Source: Vibrio sp. ES.051
GTDB taxonomy: Bacteria > Pseudomonadota > Gammaproteobacteria > Enterobacterales > Vibrionaceae
Length of the DNA: 64,000 nucleotides
Direction: 5' to 3'
Assembly (NCBI RefSeq): GCF_002563795.1
Contig: NZ_PDJL01000003.1
Location: forward strand, 682,001 to 746,000
Shown piece after piece: positions 8,390 through 16,932 of the stretch (position 1 is the stretch's first letter; every line of letters begins with the position of its first letter). The notes beneath the pieces were generated by a model that had not been told where the DNA came from, did no database searches, and saw only the letters and a program-made list of their open reading frames with translations. Position numbers and translations under genes: made by a program.

Positions 8390-10825
8390 ATGAAACATAC
8401 GTTTAAATTATCACTGCTTTGTTCTGCGATCCTACTTTCTGGTTGTGGTGACAATACATCAAGCTCGGGGACTTCTGACAAAGTGCAGTTTGAAGATGAA
8501 GTCCAAGCACTACTCGATCGTGGAACATCCATAAGCTTCACTCTTCAAGGCACTAACGCAGATGTGCCTACGCCATCCTACCTACTCATGGACACCACCG
8601 ACGGTACACTTGGTCTGCCTACAGGCGGCGATGATGCATTAACTAACCCTCGTGCGGCGATGAATACGATGGATGGTTGGTCAACATCGATGCCAATCGT
8701 TTTGAACTTTAAAGGCGATGGATTCGCAGATGGCCTTGTTACGTCAGGTGTAAGTGTTATTAAACTCAGCCAACGTATAACCGATTGGGATGGTCAATCT
8801 AATCCCATTGCAGAAGTGCTTAAAATAAAAGATGGCGTGACTCCTGACGAAGACGTCGACTTCAAAGTCATCTCTCGCGGTAATAGCCTCTATATTCAGT
8901 TCTCAGATGCACTAGATGAATCCAGTGAATATATCTTTGCTGTTACGCAAGAGGTCAAAGATGTCAATGGCGATGAGATTGGTACGTCGTCAAGCTATGC
9001 GACTGGTAAAACGAAAGAAATCATTTATGAAACAGGCGACCTTGCTTCTGTGCAAGCCGTGACCAAAGCGGTTGAAGGTATTTTTAGTTTAGCGAGTGTT
9101 AACCCTGCAGACATTGTTTACTCTTCATGGTTTAGCACTCAATCTGTCGGTGACACACTCTCGGCAGTCAAAGGGGTCACCGCAACCGGTTTTTCAACCG
9201 GTGCAAATACACTCAATACCGTTTACAAAAACGAAATTAACCAAGGTGCTGTGGATTTATCCGCCGCTTACACCATGACACTTGGGACAACTCAAGACTT
9301 TGTGGCGGCGCTAGACTCTGACGACGATTTTAGTAAGTACATTAGTGACCTAGACGCGGCGAAAACGGCAATTAAAGGCCTTTATACGCAGTCAGGTGCC
9401 GATGTAAATGTCACTCAAGGTGTCGTCAGACTGCCTCATTATCTAGAAAAAGGGGCAAACTGGAACATGCAGCCAATGGCGTCTGCCATGCCAAGCTTAG
9501 CGAAACTCAGTGCAGCGCTGGCAGAGCCTACAGAGCAAGCGAATATGGTTCAGCAGTTATCAACGGGTGTTTTTGCCGACGACCCTGTTGATGTAACCAA
9601 ACTTGCCAACGACCCAACTGAGCAGTTGAAACTGGTCGGCTCTACACTCACATTGAATGATGGAACTCAACTCGACAGTGAACGTGTTGTGACCCGCTAC
9701 TCCCCAGTTCCTGTAGTTAAATCGGTTGAAGACGTCGAAGTGTTAGTCTTTACTCCTAAATCCGGTGTCGCGACAGGCGTGGTAATTTATCAACACGGCA
9801 TTACTTCAGCAAAAGAGAATGCGTACGCGTTCGCGTTCAATATGGTAAAAGCTGGTGTGGCTGTTATCGCTATTGACTTACCTATTCACGGTACCCGTAG
9901 CTTAGATGAACAACGTTCAGCAAATGCAGACGTGTTGGCTTACTTAAACCTTTCTAATTTGACGGTCGCTCGTGATAACTTGCGTCAGAGTGTACTGGAT
10001 GTACTAGGTTTACGCGCTAGCTTAGTGGTATCAGCGCAAGGTGGTCTGTTGGCTGACAGTCCTCTTCAAGGCTTCAACCCTGCTACTTCTAAAGTCAAAA
10101 TGCTCGGTCACTCACTGGGCGGTATTGTTGCCACCTCAGCCGTTGCGGCTGCAAACAACACGCTTGGCAGCCCTACCGCAGATGCGCTTTACACGTTTAG
10201 CTCTGCATCCGTACATAACTCAGGTGGCCAAATTGGCAACTTACTCTTGGGATCGGACAATTATGGTCCTCAGATCAAGCATAATTTAGCTTACGCCGCG
10301 TCTTCAGACTACGCGAGTTACGCTGATTCCACGTGTACTAAATTGGCGTTAGAAGATAAAGCTTGTTACGAAGCATTTGAATCTGCGGCAACAGAAGCGC
10401 AATTGGCGGCATTAGAAACAGGGTTCTCACAATTTATCTATGCAGCACAAACCACGCTAGATACGGTTGACCCGTTTACAAATTCGGCTGATTTAATTGC
10501 TTCTGGTTCGCTAACAACCCCATTCCTGATGACGGAAGTGGATGGTGATGCAACGGTGCCAAATAACGTCACCACTGCGCCATTTGCGGGAACTGAACCA
10601 CTGGCTGAGAAGCTGGGGCTGAAGAAAGTTCACAGCTCAGATACCGCTGTGAACGCGACTGCAAGCTTTGTACAGTTTAACGCAACGGCATCGCACAGTA
10701 CCTTTGCTTCTCCTGCTGGATCATTGAACGATCTTGCCCATCATATTGAGATGCAAATGGAAAACTCTGACTTCTTAATGGATGATGCATTAACAGGTGT
10801 CACAGACACCTCTGTTCTGAAGTGA
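8390..10825 (+). CDS. volA: VolA-like surface lipoprotein lysophospholipase
   Basis: The start at 8390 is chosen because GGAG precedes it and it yields a lipoprotein signal (LLSGC, acylated Cys near residue 19); the upstream in-frame ATG at 8369 overlaps the fadL stop. The 811-residue product belongs to the Pla-1/cef/VolA lipase family, with an alpha/beta-hydrolase domain in the second half and the nucleophile motif GHSLGG at 573-578 (S575). VolA of V. cholerae is a surface-exposed lipase that cleaves lysophosphatidylcholine next to a FadL homologue. The same gene order is seen here, supporting joint scavenging of host or environmental lipids. The N-terminal half is lineage specific. Confidence 0.9.
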   Translation: MKHTFKLSLLCSAILLSGCGDNTSSSGTSDKVQFEDEVQALLDRGTSISFTLQGTNADVPTPSYLLMDTTDGTLGLPTGGDDALTNPRAAMNTMDGWSTSMPIVLNFKGDGFADGLVTSGVSVIKLSQRITDWDGQSNPIAEVLKIKDGVTPDEDVDFKVISRGNSLYIQFSDALDESSEYIFAVTQEVKDVNGDEIGTSSSYATGKTKEIIYETGDLASVQAVTKAVEGIFSLASVNPADIVYSSWFSTQSVGDTLSAVKGVTATGFSTGANTLNTVYKNEINQGAVDLSAAYTMTLGTTQDFVAALDSDDDFSKYISDLDAAKTAIKGLYTQSGADVNVTQGVVRLPHYLEKGANWNMQPMASAMPSLAKLSAALAEPTEQANMVQQLSTGVFADDPVDVTKLANDPTEQLKLVGSTLTLNDGTQLDSERVVTRYSPVPVVKSVEDVEVLVFTPKSGVATGVVIYQHGITSAKENAYAFAFNMVKAGVAVIAIDLPIHGTRSLDEQRSANADVLAYLNLSNLTVARDNLRQSVLDVLGLRASLVVSAQGGLLADSPLQGFNPATSKVKMLGHSLGGIVATSAVAAANNTLGSPTADALYTFSSASVHNSGGQIGNLLLGSDNYGPQIKHNLAYAASSDYASYADSTCTKLALEDKACYEAFESAATEAQLAALETGFSQFIYAAQTTLDTVDPFTNSADLIASGSLTTPFLMTEVDGDATVPNNVTTAPFAGTEPLAEKLGLKKVHSSDTAVNATASFVQFNATASHSTFASPAGSLNDLAHHIEMQMENSDFLMDDALTGVTDTSVLK

Positions 10826-10846
10826 TCGCCTAATCAATCCCCCGAT

Positions 10847-10870
10847 GCCCAGTTTCGACTGGGCTTTTTT
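10847..10870 (+). terminator. Terminator of fadL-volA
   Basis: The hairpin GCCCAGT-TTCG-ACTGGGC is followed by six T residues, 21 bases after the volA stop. It is a classic intrinsic terminator with a UUCG tetraloop. Confidence 0.93.
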
Positions 10871-11170
10871 GTTCTATAGAATTCAACTCCCTTCATATTT
10901 CTTCTACTATGAAAAGTCGTTGCGTTCTCACTTTGTTATCGCGAGTATCTACTGCTTCTTTTGGATGTATCGGCAACTAAATCATCATTCTAGATAACGT
11001 CTATTCCTATTTACCTTTTAGGTCTTATTTGTTTAGCGAATATTTTACACCTTCCGTCTAATCAGGTTGGAGTGTTGTAAAATCTCAGCTTTAATTCGAT
11101 AACACCCTTTTATTTCTCAGGATAAAGTGGATAATATCGCCACAAAATAACACTTCTAAGGTGAGTCCTT
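10871..11170. other. Intergenic region before phnA-like gene
   Basis: About 300 bases separate the volA terminator from the PhnA-type gene. I see only short ORFs without ribosome sites and AT-rich stretches that probably hold the promoter. No structured RNA or repeat was recognised. Confidence 0.5.
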
Positions 11171-11728
11171 ATGTCTATTGAAGCTACTCTGCTTGCGCGC
11201 TGCGAGTCAAAATGTGAACTGTGTTCTTCTGAATCTCAATTAACGGCTTACGCTGTACCACCACACAGTAACATAACCGTCGATACCGCGATCATGGTAT
11301 GTGACAAATGCCACGGTGAGATTGAAGAACCTAAAGACATTAATCACTGGCGCTGTCTAAATGACAGCATGTGGAGTCAGGTTCCTGCAGTACAAGTGAC
11401 GGCATGGCGCCAACTAACTCGCCTAAACACTGAAAGCTGGGCTCAAGATGCTCTTGACATGATGTACATGGAAGAAGAGCAAATGAACTGGGCAATGAAA
11501 GGTATGTCTGACGATGACAAAACCTTAGATTGCAACGGCACTGAGCTCAAAAAAGGTGACGATGTCACTGTAATCAAAGATCTGCCAATCAAAGGCACAA
11601 GCCAAGTGATTAAACAAGGTACTGTTATTCGTGGTATCAGCCTTGGTAACGACCCAAAACTGGTTTCAGGCAAGGTAAATGGTGGTCAATCTATGTACGT
11701 GATCGCTGAATACTGTCGTAAAAAATAA
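11171..11728 (+). CDS. PhnA-domain zinc protein
   Basis: This 185-residue protein has an N-terminal zinc-ribbon-like part with two pairs of cysteines (CELC near residue 17 and CDKC near residue 44) and a C-terminal PhnA domain (DCNGTELKKGDDVTV onward), an SH3-like barrel. E. coli PhnA itself is about 110 residues, so this is a longer variant with a central helical insert. Despite the name, PhnA-type proteins are not proven to act in phosphonate use and no phn genes are nearby. AAGGTGAG precedes the ATG. It is a monocistronic unit closed by a strong terminator. Confidence 0.85.
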   Translation: MSIEATLLARCESKCELCSSESQLTAYAVPPHSNITVDTAIMVCDKCHGEIEEPKDINHWRCLNDSMWSQVPAVQVTAWRQLTRLNTESWAQDALDMMYMEEEQMNWAMKGMSDDDKTLDCNGTELKKGDDVTVIKDLPIKGTSQVIKQGTVIRGISLGNDPKLVSGKVNGGQSMYVIAEYCRKK

Positions 11729-11750
11729 TATCGAATTACTTTCGAAGTTA

Positions 11751-11782
11751 AAACGGGGCTCCACTTGGAGCCCCGTTTTTTT
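11751..11782 (+). terminator. Terminator after phnA-like gene
   Basis: A 12-base stem (AAACGGGGCTCC paired with its complement) closes on the loop ACTT and runs into a T-run. It lies 23 bases after the stop codon. Confidence 0.95.
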
Positions 11783-11897
11783 GTTGCTTAAGCACGCTCA
11801 TTGCTCTCATCACTCACATAACACACTTAATCTTCTCTTTTTCTCACGATTGTTTTCTATTAAGGTTTCATTAACTCGAACAAAAATGGATTGTTGT

Positions 11898-12800
11898 ATG
11901 AAGAAGTTGACCATTCTTGATGGTGGCATGGGACGAGAGCTGAAACGTATGGGAGCCCCTTTTTCCCAACCACATTGGAGCGCCCAAGCTTTAATTGAAT
12001 CTCCTGAGTTCGTGTATCAAGCGCATCGTAACTTTATCCAAGCCGGGGCAGAAATCATCATTGCCAATAGCTACGCATGCGTCCCATTTCATCTTGGGCA
12101 AGCGCTCTACGAGCAGCAAGGTGCTAAATTAGCATGCAAGGCAGCTAAAATTGCACGTGAGTGTGCAGATGAGCATGGAGATAAAGTCCAGGTCGCTGGC
12201 TGCATTCCTCCTGCATTCGGAAGTTATCGCCCTGACTTATTTGAATCAAAAAAAGGAGAAGCCATTTTTCGTGCTCTGTTCGAAGCTCAAGATGCGCATA
12301 TCGACCTTTGGATAGCAGAAACTGTGACTAGTTTAGAAGAGCTCATGTGTTTACAAAAGGTCTTTGCGACAAGTACCAAGCCCGTTTGTTACGCGTTCTC
12401 TCTGCTTGACGAATTAAATCATAGCGCCCAGCTTCGCTCTAGAGAAAGTGTCATCTTGGCCATTAAACAGTTAATCACTGGATCAAATAAAAGTAATACT
12501 GCCGGTATCTACTTCAACTGCTCTATTCCAGAAGTGATGGGGCAAGCCGTGATGGAGACTAAGTCAATCTTAACCAGTCATCACAGTGACATCGAGATCG
12601 GAGTTTACGCGAATAGCTTCACGGCGATAAAAGCGAATCACGAAGCCAACAACACCATTCAAGAGACCCGTGAACTCTCTCCCGAAGAATATTTAAGTTT
12701 TGCTAAACAATGGTATGCCAACGGGGCGAACGTCATTGGAGGTTGCTGCGGAATTGGCCCAGAGCACCTCCAATTACTCACCCACTGGAAACACTCTTAG
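11898..12800 (+). CDS. mmuM: Homocysteine S-methyltransferase family protein
   Basis: This 300-residue enzyme of the MmuM/BHMT-type family (pfam S-methyl_trans) starts KKLTILDGGMGREL; the DGGMG motif is conserved. The zinc ligands are visible as the Cys in YFNCS and the Cys-Cys pair in GGCCGIGPEH near the C-terminus. Such enzymes transfer a methyl group from S-methylmethionine or a related donor to homocysteine to give methionine. The ATG at 11898 has GGA seven bases upstream and starts at the family homology; longer in-frame readings (ATG 11886 or further upstream) lack support. No mmuP permease is adjacent, so the donor is uncertain. Confidence 0.85.
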   Translation: MKKLTILDGGMGRELKRMGAPFSQPHWSAQALIESPEFVYQAHRNFIQAGAEIIIANSYACVPFHLGQALYEQQGAKLACKAAKIARECADEHGDKVQVAGCIPPAFGSYRPDLFESKKGEAIFRALFEAQDAHIDLWIAETVTSLEELMCLQKVFATSTKPVCYAFSLLDELNHSAQLRSRESVILAIKQLITGSNKSNTAGIYFNCSIPEVMGQAVMETKSILTSHHSDIEIGVYANSFTAIKANHEANNTIQETRELSPEEYLSFAKQWYANGANVIGGCCGIGPEHLQLLTHWKHS

Positions 12801-12838
12801 TAAATAGTCATTGATTAGCAAAATACCTAGATAAAAAA

Positions 12839-12861
12839 ATACCGGCTCTAAGCCGGTATTT
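12839..12861 (-). terminator. Hairpin terminator between convergent genes
   Basis: The stem ATACCGGC / GCCGGTAT closes on a five-base loop. On the minus strand it runs into seven T residues, so it mainly ends the small minus-strand gene; on the plus strand the T-run is short. Confidence 0.88.
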
Positions 12862-12879
12862 GAATTCAAACTGTTAAGA

Positions 12880-13071
12880 TTAGCGGTATATCCCGACATC
12901 TTTTTGCATGTGTGCAGACAAGTCTTCTGTGCTGTAACGGTGTGGTGCCGTATTATCAACAAAAAGAATGTCTAGTAAGTGAGCAATCAATCCTTTGAAG
13001 TTAACCGCGTAGGTTTTCTGTTCCATAGAGGTTGGTAAAGCTACATTTGTCATTTGCATTGCTTGTGCCAT
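12880..13071 (-). CDS. Small DUF1127-like protein
   Basis: This 63-residue protein has a good ribosome site (AGAGG six bases before the ATG) and its own downstream terminator. The C-terminal stretch LSAHMQKDVGIYR resembles the conserved end of DUF1127 (YjiS-like) proteins, usually LSxHxLxDIGLxR; the basic arginine-rich first part of that domain is weak here. DUF1127 proteins are small and in some proteobacteria affect RNA turnover and phosphate or carbon metabolism. The family assignment is inference from a short motif. An AT-rich 277-base region separates it from the TerC gene. Confidence 0.65.
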   Translation of the reverse strand: MAQAMQMTNVALPTSMEQKTYAVNFKGLIAHLLDILFVDNTAPHRYSTEDLSAHMQKDVGIYR

Positions 13072-13348
13072 GATTGCCTCTCTTTAAAGCAGTAATATAT
13101 TTTATTGGTCATATATTAGTCACTCTATCGTAGTTTAAAAAGTGACAAAATTTACTCATTCAAATTACTTTTTCTAATAAAACAATTTCATTACAACCCA
13201 TAAAAATACAAATGAATATATTACGTATAATTATTCAAAAATATCAAAAAATATTGAATACCCTCACTTTAAATGTACAGCCTAACCTCAAATTGCAACA
13301 TTTTATTAACCATGACATTCATAGTCACGACATGATCCTTCTCAAAAT

Positions 13349-14356
13349 TTAAAGTTTTTGATTAGTAATAGTAACGCTAGTTTGACTAAGTTGATTGTCT
13401 AATCTGTTTTTATACATCGAAGCAATGGTTGCTGACGTCATAACAACAATCAAAAATGTCAGTGACCAAATTGTCGGGATTTCATACTCTGTTCCGACCA
13501 ATAACATCTTTACACCGATGAACATCATGATCACCGATAATGCTGGCTTTAAGTACACGAACTTATCCAGCATCGCTTGAAGTACAAAGTACAGAGAGCG
13601 TAAGCCTAATAAAGCGAATACATTCGCTGCAAGCACTAGAAATGGCTCACGTGTTACCGCAAAAATTGCAGGAATAGAGTCCAATGCGAACATCACATCC
13701 ATTACGGCTATCACACCAACAACTATCAGCATAGGAGTTGCTACCCACTTACCGGCTTGCTTCAGGATCAAGTGGTTGTCTTGGTACTCTTCAGTTACTG
13801 GTAAAAACTTACGGATGAATTGTTCTGGGTATGGGTTTACTTCCTCTTCACCTTTGTCCCGTGCCAGCTTGATCCCCGTCCAAATGAGGAATGCCGCGAA
13901 CAAGTAAAGTACCCAATGATATTGAGCCAGTAATTGGGCCCCCACAGCAATCATCATGGCACGAAGTACCAATGCGCCAATCACACCCCATAACAACGCG
14001 CGTGGGCGTAAATGTTCCGGTACTTTGTATTGCGCAAAGATAATAGCAAACACAAACAAGTTATCCACGCTAAGCGACTTCTCTAGCAAGTAACCTGTCA
14101 AGAATGAAATCGTAGCTTTGTCGTTTGTGTAAGTGCTATGTGGGGCGTAAAAATCCCAGAAAAAATAGATTGATCCTGCAAAGACAAACGCAAGTAAGAA
14201 CCAAAAAACACTCCAAACCATGGCTTTTTTCATGGTAATGATGCCACCGCGAGTTTGGTAAATGTCGAGCGCCACCAACGCGAGTGTAAACAGACCAAAG
14301 GCACCATACATAGTGAGTGATTCTTGAAATTGGGTAGTATTTTCGATAAGAGACAT
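13349..14356 (-). CDS. TerC/Alx-family membrane protein (manganese homeostasis)
   Basis: This 335-residue protein has about nine membrane segments and belongs to the TerC family: EKSLSVDNLFVFAIIF and AVMDVMFALDSIPAIFAVT carry the conserved membrane acidic residues (SxDN and DSIPA) thought to bind a metal. Length and motifs match E. coli Alx, a manganese exporter. The call is strengthened by a yybP-ykoY riboswitch in its leader, the element that controls alx and mntP in E. coli. GGAGG lies four bases before the ATG. Expected role: manganese export or homeostasis in the inner membrane, induced by manganese or alkaline pH. Confidence 0.92.
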   Translation of the reverse strand: MSLIENTTQFQESLTMYGAFGLFTLALVALDIYQTRGGIITMKKAMVWSVFWFLLAFVFAGSIYFFWDFYAPHSTYTNDKATISFLTGYLLEKSLSVDNLFVFAIIFAQYKVPEHLRPRALLWGVIGALVLRAMMIAVGAQLLAQYHWVLYLFAAFLIWTGIKLARDKGEEEVNPYPEQFIRKFLPVTEEYQDNHLILKQAGKWVATPMLIVVGVIAVMDVMFALDSIPAIFAVTREPFLVLAANVFALLGLRSLYFVLQAMLDKFVYLKPALSVIMMFIGVKMLLVGTEYEIPTIWSLTFLIVVMTSATIASMYKNRLDNQLSQTSVTITNQKL

Positions 14357-14370
14357 GCTTCCTCCCTAAG

Positions 14371-14402
14371 CGGAAGGACATGACTTGGGTGACCTTCCGC
14401 AT
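14371..14402 (-). promoter_or_regulatory. Hairpin next to the ribosome site of the TerC/Alx gene
   Basis: The arms GCGGAAGG and CCTTCCGC, seen on the minus strand, form an 8-bp stem just upstream of the AGGGAGGAAG ribosome site. It lies between the riboswitch aptamer and the start codon and may be part of its expression platform. Confidence 0.6.
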
Positions 14403-14449
14403 ATAATATCAACAGCGGTCACATAACAATGTATCCGCCAGTCATAAAT

Positions 14450-14566
14450 GCGTTGGTCTCGTTGAAGTGAAGCGTGACTAAACCACACGACACCTTTACT
14501 TACCGGATAAGCTGCTGCTTAACGAGATGACGATAAGTAAACTTGCGCTAACTACTCCCCAAACGC
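14450..14566 (-). ncRNA. yybP-ykoY manganese riboswitch aptamer
   Basis: Read on the minus strand, the hallmark loop GGGGAGTAG (14552-14560) follows the 5' arm GCGTT of helix P1 (14562-14566). The second conserved loop, CGAGACC, comes about 90 bases later and is directly followed by AACGC (14450-14454), which closes P1. Order and spacing match the yybP-ykoY class, which binds Mn2+ between the two loops and turns on exporter genes such as mntP and alx. It ends 93 bases before the ATG of the TerC/Alx gene. Exact pairing of the variable arms was not modelled. Confidence 0.88.
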
Positions 14567-14716
14567 CGCCATACTAACGCCGACCGAAACGGTGTCAAAC
14601 AAAAAAGATTTATCATTCCGAATTGGAATTTTTATTAACAATCAAAAGAGAAAGTCGACTGGGAATAAAAACATTGGATGGAACTTAATGGATATTTGAT
14701 GCGCCTCGGAAATCAA

Positions 14717-14740
14717 AAAAGGAGCGAAGTCGCTCCTTTT
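14717..14740 (-). terminator. Terminator downstream of the 31-residue ORF and 5'-nucleotidase
   Basis: The stem AAAAGGAGCG / CGCTCCTTTT has a four-base loop. On the minus strand six T residues follow, so it ends transcripts coming from the nucleotidase and small ORF. Confidence 0.9.
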
Positions 14741-14762
14741 GAAACATCCTTATTGCTAGCAA

Positions 14763-14858
14763 TTACAATCCACTGGAAGGTACAAAGTACACTAACGTTG
14801 ACCATACAGCGACCCATGCAACAACCACAGCAGCATCCGCCCAACCTTTCTTCCACAT
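14763..14858 (-). CDS. 31-residue single-span membrane peptide (candidate)
   Basis: This short minus-strand ORF runs from ATG (complement 14856-14858) to TAA. The peptide starts MWKKGWADAA, has one hydrophobic helix of about 18 residues rich in V, A and W, and ends FVPSSGL. AGGA lies seven bases before the ATG. The basic N-terminus and single span suggest an inner membrane small protein. It starts 60 bases after the stop of the 5'-nucleotidase gene and ends 23 bases before an intrinsic terminator, which fits a real second gene of that transcript. I recognise no family. Confidence 0.6.
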   Translation of the reverse strand: MWKKGWADAAVVVAWVAVWSTLVYFVPSSGL

Positions 14859-14918
14859 CCTTCCATCCTCTCATCACATCTAGCGTAGAGATGAAAGCAA
14901 AATCGATACCAACTGATT

Positions 14919-16661
14919 TTATTTATGTTGCTGCTTGTAAAGTTTGTGACTTTGGTTCAAACAGTTTGGCTCATCCGTTAGTAATTCGATGAAACAATCC
15001 GCCATTGATAAGTTGGTTATACGTCCTTCACCTTTCATTTCCAGTAACGCATCGTAACCTTCTTTGCCTTTCATCGTATAGGCGGAAGAAGTGCCGCGGT
15101 ACCAAGTATTATCTTCAACATCAACCCACTGGCTACCATCAAAAATCTCTAAAGATTTTATTCTTTCACCTTTTGCTGAATCGGCATGGTACTCAAAGCT
15201 CAAGTTATACGTATAGGGGTAGCTGCCCGATCCCGTCCCCTCAACACCATTATTTAATGCGTTATTGATTGCCCCCTCAAGAGCACGACGAATCGCACTG
15301 CCTTGTACATCATAAAAACCAATAGGAACGGCAAAAGGCAATAACCGTCCGGCAACATCTGCCACCGTAATATATCCAGGGTTTAATGATGTTCTTACAC
15401 CGCCAGCATTGTGAATGGCAAATTGAACCTTATGACCACGCTTATTCAAACTGTGTAAGAATGATCGCGCAACTGAGGGCGCTAATTCACTCTCACCAAA
15501 CTCATCAGGGATGCGAACATGGCGTTTTTTTGCATCCACATTCGCAATCACTTGCGACTGCAGCTGCCTTACACGAGGGATATACTTTTCGTTTAGGATT
15601 GCTTGCGTCTCTAGGTGTTTTTTACAAACAACAACATTAGGTTGACCATGAATAAAATCACATGCCGTTTCAAATACACCTTGGTCTAATTGCTGGTTTA
15701 ACTTCGAATCCCAAAAAATACGGCGCCCTAGTAATAACTCATTTTGACCATTCAGCATGGTCGCTTTGCCGTCTTGATCAAACTCGATCACACAATGTCC
15801 CATGGTTAATGCGTGATACCCCGCCTGCACAACGTAAGTGTCCTTCACTTTAACCCCGTAAGGGTCATCCTGACCTAGCCCGATAGAAGAGAAATCCCCT
15901 TGGAGTCTGTGGCTATGTCCTCCGACAATAATACCGATCCCTTGGACCTTTTCAGCTAGTTCCAAATCGCCCTCATAGCCCAAATGACTAAGAAGAATGA
16001 TATTGTTAATACCAGCGGAATGGATTTGCTCTATCGTTGCCCTAGCCGTATCGATTGCAGTCATGAAAGGGGTGTCTGCATCAGGGTTAGCAATATCGCT
16101 CATTTTATCTATAGATAGGCCGAAAATCGCAACCTGTTCACCTTGAAATTCTTTCACGATGTATTGTGCGCTCTGTGTCTCTTTTTGAAAGCTATAAACA
16201 TTATTACAGTCGCTGATACGGTGCTGTTTGGACAGAGACTCGCTTGATAAGTCCCAGTTACCAGCAAGTAATGGGAATTGAGTACGTTGACAAAATAGCG
16301 CGACAGGCTCATTGCCCATATCCAGTTCATGATTTCCCAAAGCCATAGCATCGATGTTCAACGCATTCAACAAATCCGCGTTCGCTTTTCCCTTAAATAA
16401 AGAGAAATAAAGCGTGCCTTGAAAGCAGTCGCCCGCATGAAGGAAGAGCATTCCTTGACGTTGGCGTTTTGCATCTTCCCGCAACTGATCCACACGTGTT
16501 GCAATACGCGAGAAGCCACCAGCACTCACATAAGGTTCCAGTATGAGATCGTTATTAATTTTTAATTTTAGCTGTAATGACGTTGGCTCAAAATAGGAAT
16601 GAGTGTCATTGATGTGTGCCAGTTTTATTCTTACTGGCTTATGATTTTTATTCATTTTCAT
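14919..16661 (-). CDS. 5'-nucleotidase / metallophosphatase family enzyme without signal peptide
   Basis: This protein of about 580 residues has an N-terminal calcineurin-like metallophosphatase domain (motifs HINDTHSYF, HAGDCFQGT, GNHELDMG, LSHLGYEGD, GGHSHR) and a C-terminal 5'-nucleotidase domain with the substrate-stacking region NAGGVRTSL. That is the UshA-type layout, yet the N-terminus is charged and polar, with no export signal or lipobox. The start is placed at the ATG at 16661, after GAGAG; ATGs at 16676 and 16655 are alternatives. A cytoplasmic role on nucleotides or sugar nucleotides is inferred. The 31-residue ORF and a terminator follow. Confidence 0.85.
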   Translation of the reverse strand: MKMNKNHKPVRIKLAHINDTHSYFEPTSLQLKLKINNDLILEPYVSAGGFSRIATRVDQLREDAKRQRQGMLFLHAGDCFQGTLYFSLFKGKANADLLNALNIDAMALGNHELDMGNEPVALFCQRTQFPLLAGNWDLSSESLSKQHRISDCNNVYSFQKETQSAQYIVKEFQGEQVAIFGLSIDKMSDIANPDADTPFMTAIDTARATIEQIHSAGINNIILLSHLGYEGDLELAEKVQGIGIIVGGHSHRLQGDFSSIGLGQDDPYGVKVKDTYVVQAGYHALTMGHCVIEFDQDGKATMLNGQNELLLGRRIFWDSKLNQQLDQGVFETACDFIHGQPNVVVCKKHLETQAILNEKYIPRVRQLQSQVIANVDAKKRHVRIPDEFGESELAPSVARSFLHSLNKRGHKVQFAIHNAGGVRTSLNPGYITVADVAGRLLPFAVPIGFYDVQGSAIRRALEGAINNALNNGVEGTGSGSYPYTYNLSFEYHADSAKGERIKSLEIFDGSQWVDVEDNTWYRGTSSAYTMKGKEGYDALLEMKGEGRITNLSMADCFIELLTDEPNCLNQSHKLYKQQHK

Positions 16662-16932
16662 CGTCTCTCTTTTCATTCCTTATAATAATAAGAAGGGAAT
16701 CATGACAGAATCATGAATTTTATGAAACATTGAATTTTTTATTTCATATTTACGTGATCCCGATGTTTCTAGGTTGTCGATGAAAGCGCTTCAAGCTTAT
16801 TACGGTCTCTATTCATAAGGAGGTTGGTGGTGATTTTGTGAACTGAGGTGAATTCGATAAACCTGAATTCATATATGCTTAGAGATAGCAAAATAACGCT
16901 CTATAATTCAAACAATTGCAAGGAGGATTGAG

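Noticed and set aside
14678..14992. 104-residue plus-strand frame across the terminator, small membrane ORF and nucleotidase end
   Set aside because: It reads through an intrinsic terminator hairpin, has low-complexity proline/glutamine content and no ribosome site; it is the antisense shadow of better supported features.
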